From: JANQEU01 sp965601455
Lineage (GTDB): Bacteria; Bacteroidota; Bacteroidia; Cytophagales; Cyclobacteriaceae
NCBI GenBank assembly: GCA_965601455.1
Contig: OZ271831.1
Span: 1,116,001-1,180,000 of the forward strand
Length of the DNA stretch: 64,000 nucleotides
Direction: 5' to 3'
Made by a program: the position numbers and the translations under genes. The notes under the pieces are model-generated. The model was given only the letters and a program-made list of their open reading frames with translations, did not search any database and was not told where the DNA came from. Positions 53,776 to 61,867 of the stretch are shown here, piece by piece; positions within the stretch are counted from its first letter, which is position 1; each line of letters begins with the position of its first letter.

Positions 53776-53792
53776 TTAATTGGACCAATTAA
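53776..53792. repeat. 17-bp inverted repeat at the end of a small gene
   Basis: TTAATTGG-A-CCAATTAA is a perfect 8-bp inverted repeat with one base between the arms. It overlaps the stop codon of the adjacent minus-strand small membrane gene. There is no T-run, so it is weak as a terminator, but it could be a binding site. Confidence 0.5.
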
Positions 53793-53971
53793 GCTTGATC
53801 CTCTTCAGATTTTGCATTTCTCCCTCGGTCTATAATGACGCCAATGAGGAACCCTACCAACAACCCAATAAGTAATCCATTCCAAAGCTCTCCGTAGCTC
53901 CATCCAATGCCAGCCCCAATACCTGAACCCCAGGATAAACCCTGGTAGGTGAAGAAATTTTTGTTTTTCAT
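53789..53971 (-). CDS. Small membrane protein with glycine-rich helices
   Basis: The 60-residue product contains glycine-patterned hydrophobic helices (GSGIGAGIGWSYGELWNGLL and LIGLLVGFLIGVIID), then a short charged tail. It resembles glycine-zipper membrane proteins, but I do not recognise it. ATG at 53971 is preferred over a longer in-frame start at 54037, which would run into the palindromic region. An inverted repeat overlaps its stop. Confidence 0.5.
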   Translation of the reverse strand: MKNKNFFTYQGLSWGSGIGAGIGWSYGELWNGLLIGLLVGFLIGVIIDRGRNAKSEEDQA

Positions 53972-54031
53972 TTGAATAAGAAACGTGTTTTTTCGCGAAA
54001 GGTTAGTAGTCAAAACCTTCAAAATAAAGGA

Positions 54032-54049
54032 ACTCACTGATCAGTGAGT
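54032..54049. promoter_or_regulatory. 18-bp perfect palindrome, TetR-type operator
   Basis: ACTCACTGATCAGTGAGT is a perfect palindrome centred on ACTGATCAGT, the kind of core seen in many TetR-family operators. It ends three bases before a TACTTTTG -7 element, so a bound repressor would block that promoter. No TetR gene is present in the window. Confidence 0.65.
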
Positions 54050-54052
54050 CTA

Positions 54053-54060
54053 TACTTTTG
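54053..54060 (+). promoter_or_regulatory. -7 promoter element (TACTTTTG)
   Basis: TACTTTTG fits TAnnTTTG and directly follows the 18-bp palindrome. Transcription would start near 54067. The region expected for a -33 element is occupied by the palindrome. Confidence 0.5.
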
Positions 54061-54066
54061 TTGTAA

Positions 54067-54216
54067 CAACTTTATTTGACCTGACTCATGATTGCTCTAT
54101 CGAATATTCGATCACCCATAAAGAGTCTGATCCAAACATGGTTTGGCCAACTTGCCTATACGGTATCTGGTTTTTGGTTTTGCACTTCTGACATTTCATT
54201 CAATGAAATTTTTTTA
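54067..54216 (+). ncRNA. Candidate small RNA or attenuator leader
   Basis: From the expected start near 54067 a transcript would contain the 14-bp palindrome ATCGAATATTCGAT (54099-54112), the hairpin CCAAAC-ATG-GTTTGG (54132-54146) and, at its end, ATTTCAT/ATGAAAT (54193-54209) followed by a seven-base T-run, which looks like an AT-rich intrinsic terminator. This would yield about 150 nucleotides. A 53-codon open frame (54088-54249) crosses the terminator and looks non-coding. If the terminator leaks, the RNA would be a leader for the GMC oxidoreductase gene at 54272. Confidence 0.45.
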
Positions 54217-54271
54217 AAAAACGTATGCTGGTCGTTGGGAAAACTATAGATTGAATGTATAACCAATCGAT

Positions 54272-55903
54272 ATGAAGATTAGAGACAGGTTCGATTATAT
54301 AGTTGTTGGTGCTGGATCAGCAGGTTGTATCTTGGCAAATCGATTGTCGGCAAATCCGGATAATGAAGTCCTTTTAATAGAGGCGGGTCCGAAAGATTCC
54401 AATCCCCTTATTCGCATTCCCGGAGCTTATGTAAAACTCTTTAAGTCTGATGTTGACTGGCAGTTCTGGACTGAACCCCAGAAATACCTAGATAATCGCA
54501 GATTATATCTACCTAGAGGAAAAACGTTAGGAGGATCAAGCTCAACCAATGCCATGGCCTATGTAAGAGGTCATAAAAATGACTATAACCATTGGTCATC
54601 ACTTGGGAACTCAGGATGGGATTATGATTCAGTTCTTAAGTATTTCCTTAAATCAGAGTACCATGAGCAGGTGGATCAGATGGATCCGGAGTACCACGGT
54701 CAGCAGGGCGAGCTGAACGTTACATTACCCCGTCACTATAAAACTCCTTTTGCAGATGCTTTCATTGAAGCAGGAAAGGCCATCGGACTGCCTTTTAATT
54801 CTGACTATAACGGTGCGCATCAGGAGGGGATCGGCCGGTTTCAATTTACCATTCGTAATGCCGCCAGACACAGTGCCGCCGATGCATTCTTACATCCGGT
54901 AGAAAAGCGAAAGAATCTAACCATACTTACGCATGCACAACTATGTAAGGTGAATGTTGAGGGCAAAACGACTACGGGTGTAGAACTCATTCATAAAAAG
55001 AAGCGGCACTTTTTTGGTGTTAATAAGGAGGTTATTCTCTCGGCAGGCGCTTTTGGTTCTCCTCAATTACTGATGTTATCTGGGATCGGAGATCGTGGTG
55101 ATTTAGATCCCCATGGACTTACAGTGAAACATGACCTTCCCGGAGTTGGTAAGAATCTTCAGGATCATCTTTTTTTCCCGGTTTCTGCCACCTCCAATGT
55201 GAGAATGGGGCTCAATCACGGAGCTTCCATTATTGGACAATTAAAGGGTATTCTCAATTACTACATCTATGATAAAGGCCCGTTCACTATTGGCCCATTA
55301 GAGGCGGTTGCTTTCTTTAATACCGATGATTTTAAGAAAGACACAAATTGCCAGCTTCATTTTGCACCGATGCACATTGGTAGTAATCGTTCTCCAGACA
55401 TCTATGATATAAAGACCTTCGTTTCACCTCAGGATGGATTTACTATTCTGCCTTCCTTACTTCAACCCAAAAGTAGAGGTACTATAAACCTGGCTAGTGC
55501 TAATCCATTGGACGCTCCTGTCGTTGATCCCAATTTCTTATCGGAGAATGAGGATCTGGAGTTGTTGATTAAAGGAGGAAAAATTGCTCTGGAGATACTA
55601 AACCAGGATGCGTTCAAGCCCTTTTTGGATAAAATGGTATTACCGGAGGAAGTTCCACAGTCCGACGACCAATGGGCCCGGCATATCAGAAGTATCTGTG
55701 AGACCATTTATCATCCCGTTGGTACCTGCAAAATGGGGAATGATGAAATGGCAGTTGTCGATGATCGGTTACGTGTGCATGGAATGGAAAAACTAAGAGT
55801 GGTTGATGCATCTGTTATGCCCACCATTTGTTCCGGAAATACCAATGCCCCAGTCTACATGATAGCTGAAAAAGGTGCAGATATGATACTGGAAGACAAC
55901 TGA
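54272..55903 (+). CDS. GMC-family FAD oxidoreductase (choline dehydrogenase-like)
   Basis: The 543-residue protein shows the GMC signatures: FDYIVVGAGSAGCILANRL binds FAD, RGKTLGGSSSTNAMAYVRG and LSAGAFGSPQLLMLSGIG follow, and the C-terminal HPVGTCKMG and CSGNTNAPVYMIAEKGAD bear the catalytic His/Asn pair. The family oxidises alcohols such as choline, glucose or cholesterol; no signal peptide is present, so it probably acts in the cytoplasm. No betaine-aldehyde dehydrogenase is nearby, so choline as substrate is unproven. It follows the candidate small RNA region. Confidence 0.94.
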   Translation: MKIRDRFDYIVVGAGSAGCILANRLSANPDNEVLLIEAGPKDSNPLIRIPGAYVKLFKSDVDWQFWTEPQKYLDNRRLYLPRGKTLGGSSSTNAMAYVRGHKNDYNHWSSLGNSGWDYDSVLKYFLKSEYHEQVDQMDPEYHGQQGELNVTLPRHYKTPFADAFIEAGKAIGLPFNSDYNGAHQEGIGRFQFTIRNAARHSAADAFLHPVEKRKNLTILTHAQLCKVNVEGKTTTGVELIHKKKRHFFGVNKEVILSAGAFGSPQLLMLSGIGDRGDLDPHGLTVKHDLPGVGKNLQDHLFFPVSATSNVRMGLNHGASIIGQLKGILNYYIYDKGPFTIGPLEAVAFFNTDDFKKDTNCQLHFAPMHIGSNRSPDIYDIKTFVSPQDGFTILPSLLQPKSRGTINLASANPLDAPVVDPNFLSENEDLELLIKGGKIALEILNQDAFKPFLDKMVLPEEVPQSDDQWARHIRSICETIYHPVGTCKMGNDEMAVVDDRLRVHGMEKLRVVDASVMPTICSGNTNAPVYMIAEKGADMILEDN

Positions 55904-55946
55904 TTATTGACAGGAAACGTCCACATATCTAGATTTGGACCTCTTC

Positions 55947-56406
55947 TTATGTGCGGGTTACTTCTTCACCTTTTTCCAGGTAGTTTCTTAAACCGACCAT
56001 CGTTTTTTTAAGAAGCTTCTTCATCTGTCGTTCCATTATGTAGACCATAAAACCTGGAGATGTAGCAACAAAAACAATTAACTTAACTCGTGTTTTATCA
56101 TTGGAAAGTTTATTCAGTTGATACCTGGCTTTCATTTCCCTAATCATCGGAAAGTTTGAATTGAAGATTGAAATATCAAAACTGCTACCGAGATCTGCGT
56201 TTGTAATTCTTTCCTGGACAAAGGTCTTTTCATCTAATTTGCATTGTCTTTCCGAATTTAATTTACCTTCCTTAAAAGCTCCTATGTATTCAGAATGCTT
56301 GCAAACTGGCATTCCAGCGGGAAACTTCACCGAAACGATCGAATAGTACTTCCCAAACCTGTTCTGTACTCGCCCTGATAATTGCTTCTAGTTGAATGGT
56401 CTTCAT
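55947..56406 (-). pseudogene. SRPBCC-family protein interrupted by a frameshift
   Basis: ATG at 56406 opens a 38-codon frame ending at 56290, reading KTIQLEAIIRASTEQVWEVL, then FDRFGEVSRWNASLQAF: a clear SRPBCC N terminus. The rest of the fold continues in another frame from about 56297 to 55947 (SEYIGAFKEGKLNSERQCKL, TFVQERITNADLGSSF, MVYIMERQMKKLLKKT). Removing one T in the GCATTC stretch around 56294-56297 would join them. It is either a pseudogene or a sequencing error. In the intact form it would be a small lipid- or hydrophobic-ligand-binding protein. Confidence 0.75.
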
Positions 56407-56513
56407 ATTCCCTTCTTAAATGGTATATTCTTATCAGACGATTAGGAAGACGAGAAGATTGGTGGATTTAGGTCAAGAAGTTGGCTATTTGGCTCATATT
56501 TTCGTTAAGCCGT

Positions 56514-56825
56514 TCACCATAGACAATCCTGATAATCTGTGGCCATATGAAGGAGAAGGCCTAATCCCACAATTCTGGATTTCGGGAAAATGAAAAGGAT
56601 GAAATAAAGGCCGATGGCCCAAATAGTATGTAATGGATGGAAACCAATGCTGCATCGATCAGGATCAAAGATCGGATCAGCTAGCAGATGATCGAGGTCC
56701 ACGGCCATCGTTATCAGCATAATTAACCATGCCCTCTTCCAATTCGATCGAAAAAATAACCAGGCAATCAAACCGGGGAATAAAAGATGTAGGGAGTAAT
56801 GGACTAGTGTTTGAAGTATTTCCAA
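56514..56825 (-). CDS. DUF6122-family small membrane protein
   Basis: The 103-residue protein has three or four hydrophobic helices and the DUF6122 motifs QTLVHYSLHLLFPGLIAWLF, MAVDLDHLLADPIFDPDRCS, GFHPLHTIWAIGLYF and HMATDYQDC. The conserved His and Asp residues at the membrane surface resemble the metal-binding pattern of YdjM-like membrane hydrolases, a function not shown. It lies between two SRPBCC genes on the same strand. Confidence 0.88.
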   Translation of the reverse strand: MEILQTLVHYSLHLLFPGLIAWLFFRSNWKRAWLIMLITMAVDLDHLLADPIFDPDRCSIGFHPLHTIWAIGLYFILFIFPKSRIVGLGLLLHMATDYQDCLW

Positions 56826-56881
56826 TTTTGGCTTATGTCAAGTTAGGATTTGACGCTTAATTATGGTCGAAAGTAGAAAAT

Positions 56882-57487
56882 TCATATTACCTGTTGAAGA
56901 TCTGAAACAACTTTTCTAAGTCCCATATCATAGAGCTTATCCAGAATGGAGTCTATCAGGTATCCGTATGTTTTAGTATATCCTGTGAATAATAAAGTAA
57001 CTCTAACTTTTTCATCCTTTTGCCGAATCAACTTCCATTGGAGATTTACGTATTTTGGCGGTTCGTAGGTCAAATTTCTTTGATTTGCTGTGTCCAACTC
57101 AACAGTATACACCACTCCGTGGTCAACTTTTGTTAAGCGAGTCTTTAATATACCTTCCCGCTTGAATATGGAGTTCATGTCCAGAAGTATTCGGTAAATA
57201 CCATTTTTATCAAGGGATTCTGAAAGCAGTTCAACTTCCTCGATGCTACCAATCCATCTTTTGTAGGCTTCAGGGTTGGAGATGAATTTCATGGTTTCGT
57301 CTATGGATTTATAGACCATTAGCTCAGCACGATAAGACTTTTGCTGGATGTTAGTATTTTCTCTAAGTAGCACCAGATCCCGTTCCTGTAAGAGAGTGTC
57401 GTATGAAACGGTATATTGAGAGAAAAGAGAATAGGGTAAAGTGACGTATAGTATAATCCCCCATATCAACTTTTTACCTGCCATCAT
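56882..57487 (-). CDS. Exported START/SRPBCC-like protein
   Basis: The 201-residue protein has a leader (KLIWGIILYVTLPYSLFSQ) followed by a START-type fold: YRAELMVYKSIDETMKFISN, then GSIEEVELLSESLDKNGIYR and VTLLFTGYTKTYG with the long C-terminal helix. It should bind a lipid or hydrophobic ligand in the periplasm. Its start lies 46 bp downstream of the flavin monooxygenase on the same strand, suggesting an operon. Confidence 0.8.
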   Translation of the reverse strand: MMAGKKLIWGIILYVTLPYSLFSQYTVSYDTLLQERDLVLLRENTNIQQKSYRAELMVYKSIDETMKFISNPEAYKRWIGSIEEVELLSESLDKNGIYRILLDMNSIFKREGILKTRLTKVDHGVVYTVELDTANQRNLTYEPPKYVNLQWKLIRQKDEKVRVTLLFTGYTKTYGYLIDSILDKLYDMGLRKVVSDLQQVI

Positions 57488-57533
57488 CCCTACTGATTCA
57501 ACGCATGAACCAGGGGGAAGTTCCCAATCTCAA

Positions 57534-58868
57534 TTAGACGATTTCCTTTTCTTTTCCAATCGGTTCTTTGCTTACATAATCAGCTGGAAGCTGTTTCTTT
57601 AGGTCCTTGATGAAACGAGTAAAATCTACAGTTATGGTGTGTCTTGCGGAATCGACCTGTTTTATATGCGGGTGTGTGACTTCACGTTCACAAAGCTTTT
57701 CGATGTCAATGGGTCTTTGCCATTTTCCCGCAATTTCCCGCGCAGCTATTTTACTTTGTAACTCTGCTCCGGGCCAGATACAACCAAGTGGTTGGAACAT
57801 TCCAACAAAGTATAGATTACTAATATTCGCATGAAACATTTTCAGGTATAAAGGGACAGGTCCCTCACTGTAATCAATGAATTTTTTGTCAAAAAATGGG
57901 TGAGATAAGATATAGCCAGTACATGCGATAATCGTATCAAAATCCTCGCTAACACCATCTTTAAAATACACCTTCTTGACATCGAATCGCTCAATGTCAA
58001 CTCGTGGAATCACTTTTCCATGTCTTATTTTGTACAATAATTCATCGTTTATTGTAGGATGCGTGGCAGCGACCGCATGATCAGGTTCCTGGAGTCCGTA
58101 TAGTGTATTGGGCCCATTTAGCAGACGAACAGTCATACCGGATAGGAAGTACTTAATTTTTGAGGGTAGGAAGGCGAGTCCTGATGCGAATACATCAGTT
58201 GGCTTGCCCATGATGAATTTTGGAACAATGCGATAACCTCTTCTCCAGCTAATGGCTGTTTTCTTGCTGACCCGACTCGTTTCAACGGCTACATCGCAGG
58301 CTGAATTTCCACCACCGATGACGAGTACTTTCTTATCCTTAAATGGCTCGGATTTCTTAAAGTGATGGGAGTGGAGAAATTCCCCGTCAAACGTGCCTGG
58401 GTAATCGGGGTACCTTGGTTCCCAATGGTGTCCATTACACACGACCAGATGTGTGAAAAGTTGTTTCTTACGTTTTCCTCCTGTTTCGATGGTCACCTCC
58501 CACTGTTCGTTTCCTGTAAGCTTACAGCTTCGAACTAACGTATCAAATTGGATGTGGCGGTAAAGATCGAACTTACGTGCGTACGCTTGAAAATAATTCC
58601 TTAACTCATCGTGTGACGGATAGTCAGAAACGTTCGGATCAAAATCATCGAAGGTGAAATCCTCATATTGAGAGAGTGTTTTGCTGCTAATGATATGAGT
58701 AGTTTCAAAAACACTGGAATGACTCTCGTCTTCACTATAAATCCAATTCCCTCCAACTTCATTATTTCGATCGTATAGGACCGTTTCAATCCCCTCGTCC
58801 AGAAGGTTTTTAAGAGCAGTAATTCCGGAAGGACCAGCTCCAATCACACATGCACGTACCATATCCAC
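57534..58868 (-). CDS. Flavin-containing monooxygenase
   Basis: The 444-residue protein binds FAD through VIGAGPSGITALKNLLDEG and NADPH through VLVIGGGNSACDVAVETS. Between them lies the FMO fingerprint FxGxxxHxxxF in FDGEFLHSHHFKK. The class oxygenates soft nucleophiles such as amines and sulfides, or acts as a Baeyer-Villiger enzyme; the His-F ending favours classical FMO. The second GG-rich motif and TIIACTGYILSHPF match. It follows the 7TM-DISM kinase by 49 bp and probably shares its transcript. Confidence 0.92.
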   Translation of the reverse strand: MDMVRACVIGAGPSGITALKNLLDEGIETVLYDRNNEVGGNWIYSEDESHSSVFETTHIISSKTLSQYEDFTFDDFDPNVSDYPSHDELRNYFQAYARKFDLYRHIQFDTLVRSCKLTGNEQWEVTIETGGKRKKQLFTHLVVCNGHHWEPRYPDYPGTFDGEFLHSHHFKKSEPFKDKKVLVIGGGNSACDVAVETSRVSKKTAISWRRGYRIVPKFIMGKPTDVFASGLAFLPSKIKYFLSGMTVRLLNGPNTLYGLQEPDHAVAATHPTINDELLYKIRHGKVIPRVDIERFDVKKVYFKDGVSEDFDTIIACTGYILSHPFFDKKFIDYSEGPVPLYLKMFHANISNLYFVGMFQPLGCIWPGAELQSKIAAREIAGKWQRPIDIEKLCEREVTHPHIKQVDSARHTITVDFTRFIKDLKKQLPADYVSKEPIGKEKEIV

Positions 58869-58917
58869 ACTTTTATGAATCGTTCAAATTTAGAATTGAT
58901 TAGCCAATACTTAGCTA

Positions 58918-60993
58918 TCAGGTTTGAGGTAAAACAACCGTAGCATGCGTACCATTCCCATTTTCAGAGTGTAAGGAAATGCTACCACCGTGTTCCTGGA
59001 TAATATTATAAGTAACAGATAGGCCTAAGCCGGTGCCTTTACCCGGATCTTTTGTAGTAAAGAATGGGTCAAAAACCGTCTTTAATTTTTCTTTAGGAAT
59101 TCCGACTCCATCATCCTCTATCCTTATCCTAAATTCTTTGGCCAAAGATTCGGTTTTTATGATGATGGTACCCTGCTCCTCAATTGCGTCTATCGCATTT
59201 TGAAGTAGATTGATCATCACCTGTTGCATTCTTCTATGGTTAGCGCGGACAGAGTAACCCTTATACGTAAAATCCTTTTGGATATGAATTCGATCTTTGT
59301 ACTCGTTTTGAAGAATGGTTAGTGAGTCCTCGATTGTTTGATGAAGATCGCAATTCTCAACCATCTGAGTATCTTGACGACTGTATGAAGTCAAACTGGT
59401 GACAATAGCCGTTGCCCTTTCCACTCCGTCATTTACACTTTTAATAGCCTTCTCTATATCTTCATTAGTTTCTGCACCGTTACTCTTTATGTAGTCTTCA
59501 AGCAGGCGAGTTCCTCCGAGGATGTAATTCAGGGGATTATTAATTTCATGCGCTACTCCTGCGGCAAGAATACCTAGGGAAGCCATTTTTTCTGATTGTA
59601 CTAATTGATCCTGGGTAGACTTAAGTTGGCCTAAGGTTTTTTCCAAATCCATATTAGACTGGTTCAATTCCGCATTGGTGCTCTTCAATGTATTGTTCAG
59701 ATTATTGGTTTCATCGTAGGCCTCCTGTAATTTTTGGGTTTTCTCGTTAACCGCTTTTTCCAACTTGATATTCTGCTCCCTTACCAATGTGAGATTCTCT
59801 AGCTGATATTCGTTCTTTTCCTTTTTCAATGTGTTTAATCGATCTCCCAGTGCCAAAGCAAAAAGAGTGGCCTCTCCTGCAAAACCGAAATATAGGATGT
59901 CTTGAGTCCGATCTCCCATAGATATTACACCATTATAAGCCGCTATGTATAGAAAAATGCAGCTGATGAGAAATCCCCAACCGAGCACATAAAATCGAGC
60001 ATTCTTCACCTTTTTCACTCTCCATATGTAGAACCCACCAAAGAAGAGTGTCAGGTAGAAGTAAAAGAGAGTTATCTGGAAGATCTCCATCAGTATGTTG
60101 AAGCCTATCAGTCGAAAACCATTTGATATCGGTAAAAACAAAGAAAGTACTACCCAGCCTGCTATTACCATGTAGAGTAGCGGCTTCGAATGCCTGTGGA
60201 TCTGAAGGTAGAAAATGGCAAACAGGGACATAAAGACATAAAAAATACTGTGCCATACGAAGAAGTTTTCCCATAACCATGTGTTATACCAAAGAGGATT
60301 TCCTGAATCAAGGGGAATAGCAAAACCAATAAAAGATAGGTAACCGAGATAGTACAGATAGATTGTGTCTCTTATAGAAATATAGATGAAGAGGTTATAC
60401 AGAAACATGGCAAAAACTACCCCTAGAAAGCCCATGTAAATAACTAGATTGGGAAATCTCGCCAGTTCAATATCGTTTATTGTACCCAATTTCGGAGTGA
60501 CACTCAATGGCATTCCGGATTTCAAACGGATGTAGTATGTTTTTGGCGTGTTGTCATCTGCTTCTGATAAGCGAAAAGAAAAATGCCGGGCCAAACGATT
60601 GGTATCACTCCGCCTGAGTGAACCGGCAAGTATCGGGGAAGAATACCTTCCGGAATCAGGGATGTAGAGGTCAATAAACCAACCAGAGAATTTTTCTCCA
60701 AATTCCAACCACATGTCTTCCCCGGATTGATTAACTGCCGAAAATTTGAACCAGTAGGTCACATTTTCAGTCGGGTTGTGCAAGTCTCGTCTTTTCTGTT
60801 GAAGGAATTGTTCCTGGTATTCTCCAGAAAGAATATCAGAGAAAACGAGTTCATTTGAGCGATCAATGTATAAGTAGCACTTATCACCGATGGTATTGAT
60901 TCCATCTCCAGAGAATGAGATCAAGTTGCTTTGACCTTGCCCAATGAGTGAAAAAAGGAGTAGGACTCCCAGAAGTATGCTCTTTAGGTTCAT
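58918..60993 (-). CDS. 7TM-DISM sensor histidine kinase
   Basis: The 691-residue protein has a leader (LLGVLLLFSLIGQGQS), a periplasmic 7TMR-DISMED2 beta sandwich (about 25-165, with WFKFSAVNQSGEDMWLEFG), seven membrane helices (about 180-390), a long coiled coil (about 395-470), a HisKA domain with GVAHEINNPLNYILGG carrying the phosphohistidine, and an ATPase domain (VMINLLQNAIDAI, GTGLGLSVTYNII). The extracellular sandwich suggests a carbohydrate or other surface ligand. No response regulator is next to it, so the partner is elsewhere. Confidence 0.95.
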   Translation of the reverse strand: MNLKSILLGVLLLFSLIGQGQSNLISFSGDGINTIGDKCYLYIDRSNELVFSDILSGEYQEQFLQQKRRDLHNPTENVTYWFKFSAVNQSGEDMWLEFGEKFSGWFIDLYIPDSGRYSSPILAGSLRRSDTNRLARHFSFRLSEADDNTPKTYYIRLKSGMPLSVTPKLGTINDIELARFPNLVIYMGFLGVVFAMFLYNLFIYISIRDTIYLYYLGYLSFIGFAIPLDSGNPLWYNTWLWENFFVWHSIFYVFMSLFAIFYLQIHRHSKPLLYMVIAGWVVLSLFLPISNGFRLIGFNILMEIFQITLFYFYLTLFFGGFYIWRVKKVKNARFYVLGWGFLISCIFLYIAAYNGVISMGDRTQDILYFGFAGEATLFALALGDRLNTLKKEKNEYQLENLTLVREQNIKLEKAVNEKTQKLQEAYDETNNLNNTLKSTNAELNQSNMDLEKTLGQLKSTQDQLVQSEKMASLGILAAGVAHEINNPLNYILGGTRLLEDYIKSNGAETNEDIEKAIKSVNDGVERATAIVTSLTSYSRQDTQMVENCDLHQTIEDSLTILQNEYKDRIHIQKDFTYKGYSVRANHRRMQQVMINLLQNAIDAIEEQGTIIIKTESLAKEFRIRIEDDGVGIPKEKLKTVFDPFFTTKDPGKGTGLGLSVTYNIIQEHGGSISLHSENGNGTHATVVLPQT

Positions 60994-61114
60994 TGAAGGT
61001 AAACTGTGAACTTACAATAATACCAAAAGAGTAAAACTATTAGACCAGTAGTTAGATGAATTGACTGGGACTGAGTTGTTTCGTAGTATTCGCGTACTGA
61101 ATATTGTCTTTCCT

Positions 61115-61122
61115 TACTTTTG
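61115..61122 (+). promoter_or_regulatory. Candidate -7 element before the GT2 gene (TACTTTTG)
   Basis: TACTTTTG matches TAnnTTTG and ends six bases before the ATG at 61129. The transcript would start at or next to the start codon, so the message could be leaderless. No -33 match is evident. Confidence 0.35.
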
Positions 61123-61128
61123 CCACCT

Positions 61129-61866
61129 ATGTACAATGATCAGAGGGTAGTTGTTGTTTTGCCGGCGTACAATGCCTCATCAACTTTGAAAAGAACGTAT
61201 GGGGAAATCCCGATGGATGTGGTTGATGAGGTAGTGCTGGTGGATGATGCCAGTCCGGATGATACCGTCAAAGTAGCTGAGGCGGTTGGAATAAAACATG
61301 TAATAAAGCATGAGGATAACCGGGGATATGGCGGTAACCAGAAGTCCTGTTACCAGAAAGCCCTGGACTTAAAGGCCGATATCGTGGTGATGCTACATCC
61401 CGATTATCAGTATACTCCAAAGCTAATTCTTGCCATGGTTTCCATTATTGGGAATGGACTGTATCCCGTAGTTTTTGGTTCCAGGATCCTTGGGAAAGGA
61501 GCGTTAAAGGGTGGCATGCCGGCATATAAGTATATTGCCAATAGGGGGTTGACATTGATTCAAAATCTGTTGCTTAACCAAAAGCTCTCTGAGTATCACA
61601 CCGGTTATAGAGCCTATTCAAGAGAGGTCCTCGAATCAGTGAATTTTGATTCAAACTCCGACGATTTCATCTTCGACAACCAAATGATTGCACAGATTTT
61701 CGCAAAAGGGTTTGAGATAGGAGAAATTACATGTCCCACCAAATATTTTGAAGAAGCTTCCTCCATTAACCTCAGTCGGAGTATTACATATGGGTTTGGT
61801 GTTCTTAGAGTCTCCTTTCGCTATTTTTTACATAGGTTAGGGTGGAATTGGTCCCTGTTGCAGTAA
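61129..61866 (+). CDS. Glycosyltransferase family 2 (dolichol-phosphate mannosyltransferase-like)
   Basis: The 245-residue enzyme has the GT2 GT-A motifs VVLPAYNASSTLKRTYGEI, LVDDASPDDTVKVAE with the nucleotide-binding aspartates, and MLHPDYQYTP in the metal-binding region. The final DIFANQMIAQ-like segment FDNQMIAQIFAKGFEIGEI is typical of DPM1/GtrB-type enzymes that make polyprenyl-phosphate sugars. It has no GtrB-like membrane tail. ATG at 61129 is chosen over an upstream non-ATG codon. It directly precedes a GT39 gene with a one-base gap, fitting a donor-maker plus transferase pair. Confidence 0.92.
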   Translation: MYNDQRVVVVLPAYNASSTLKRTYGEIPMDVVDEVVLVDDASPDDTVKVAEAVGIKHVIKHEDNRGYGGNQKSCYQKALDLKADIVVMLHPDYQYTPKLILAMVSIIGNGLYPVVFGSRILGKGALKGGMPAYKYIANRGLTLIQNLLLNQKLSEYHTGYRAYSREVLESVNFDSNSDDFIFDNQMIAQIFAKGFEIGEITCPTKYFEEASSINLSRSITYGFGVLRVSFRYFLHRLGWNWSLLQ

Positions 61867-61867
61867 G

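Noticed and set aside
54088..54249. 53-codon open reading frame upstream of the GMC oxidoreductase
   Set aside because: Its composition (several Trp, Cys and Phe without pattern) is not protein-like, and it runs through a terminator-like hairpin and T-run.
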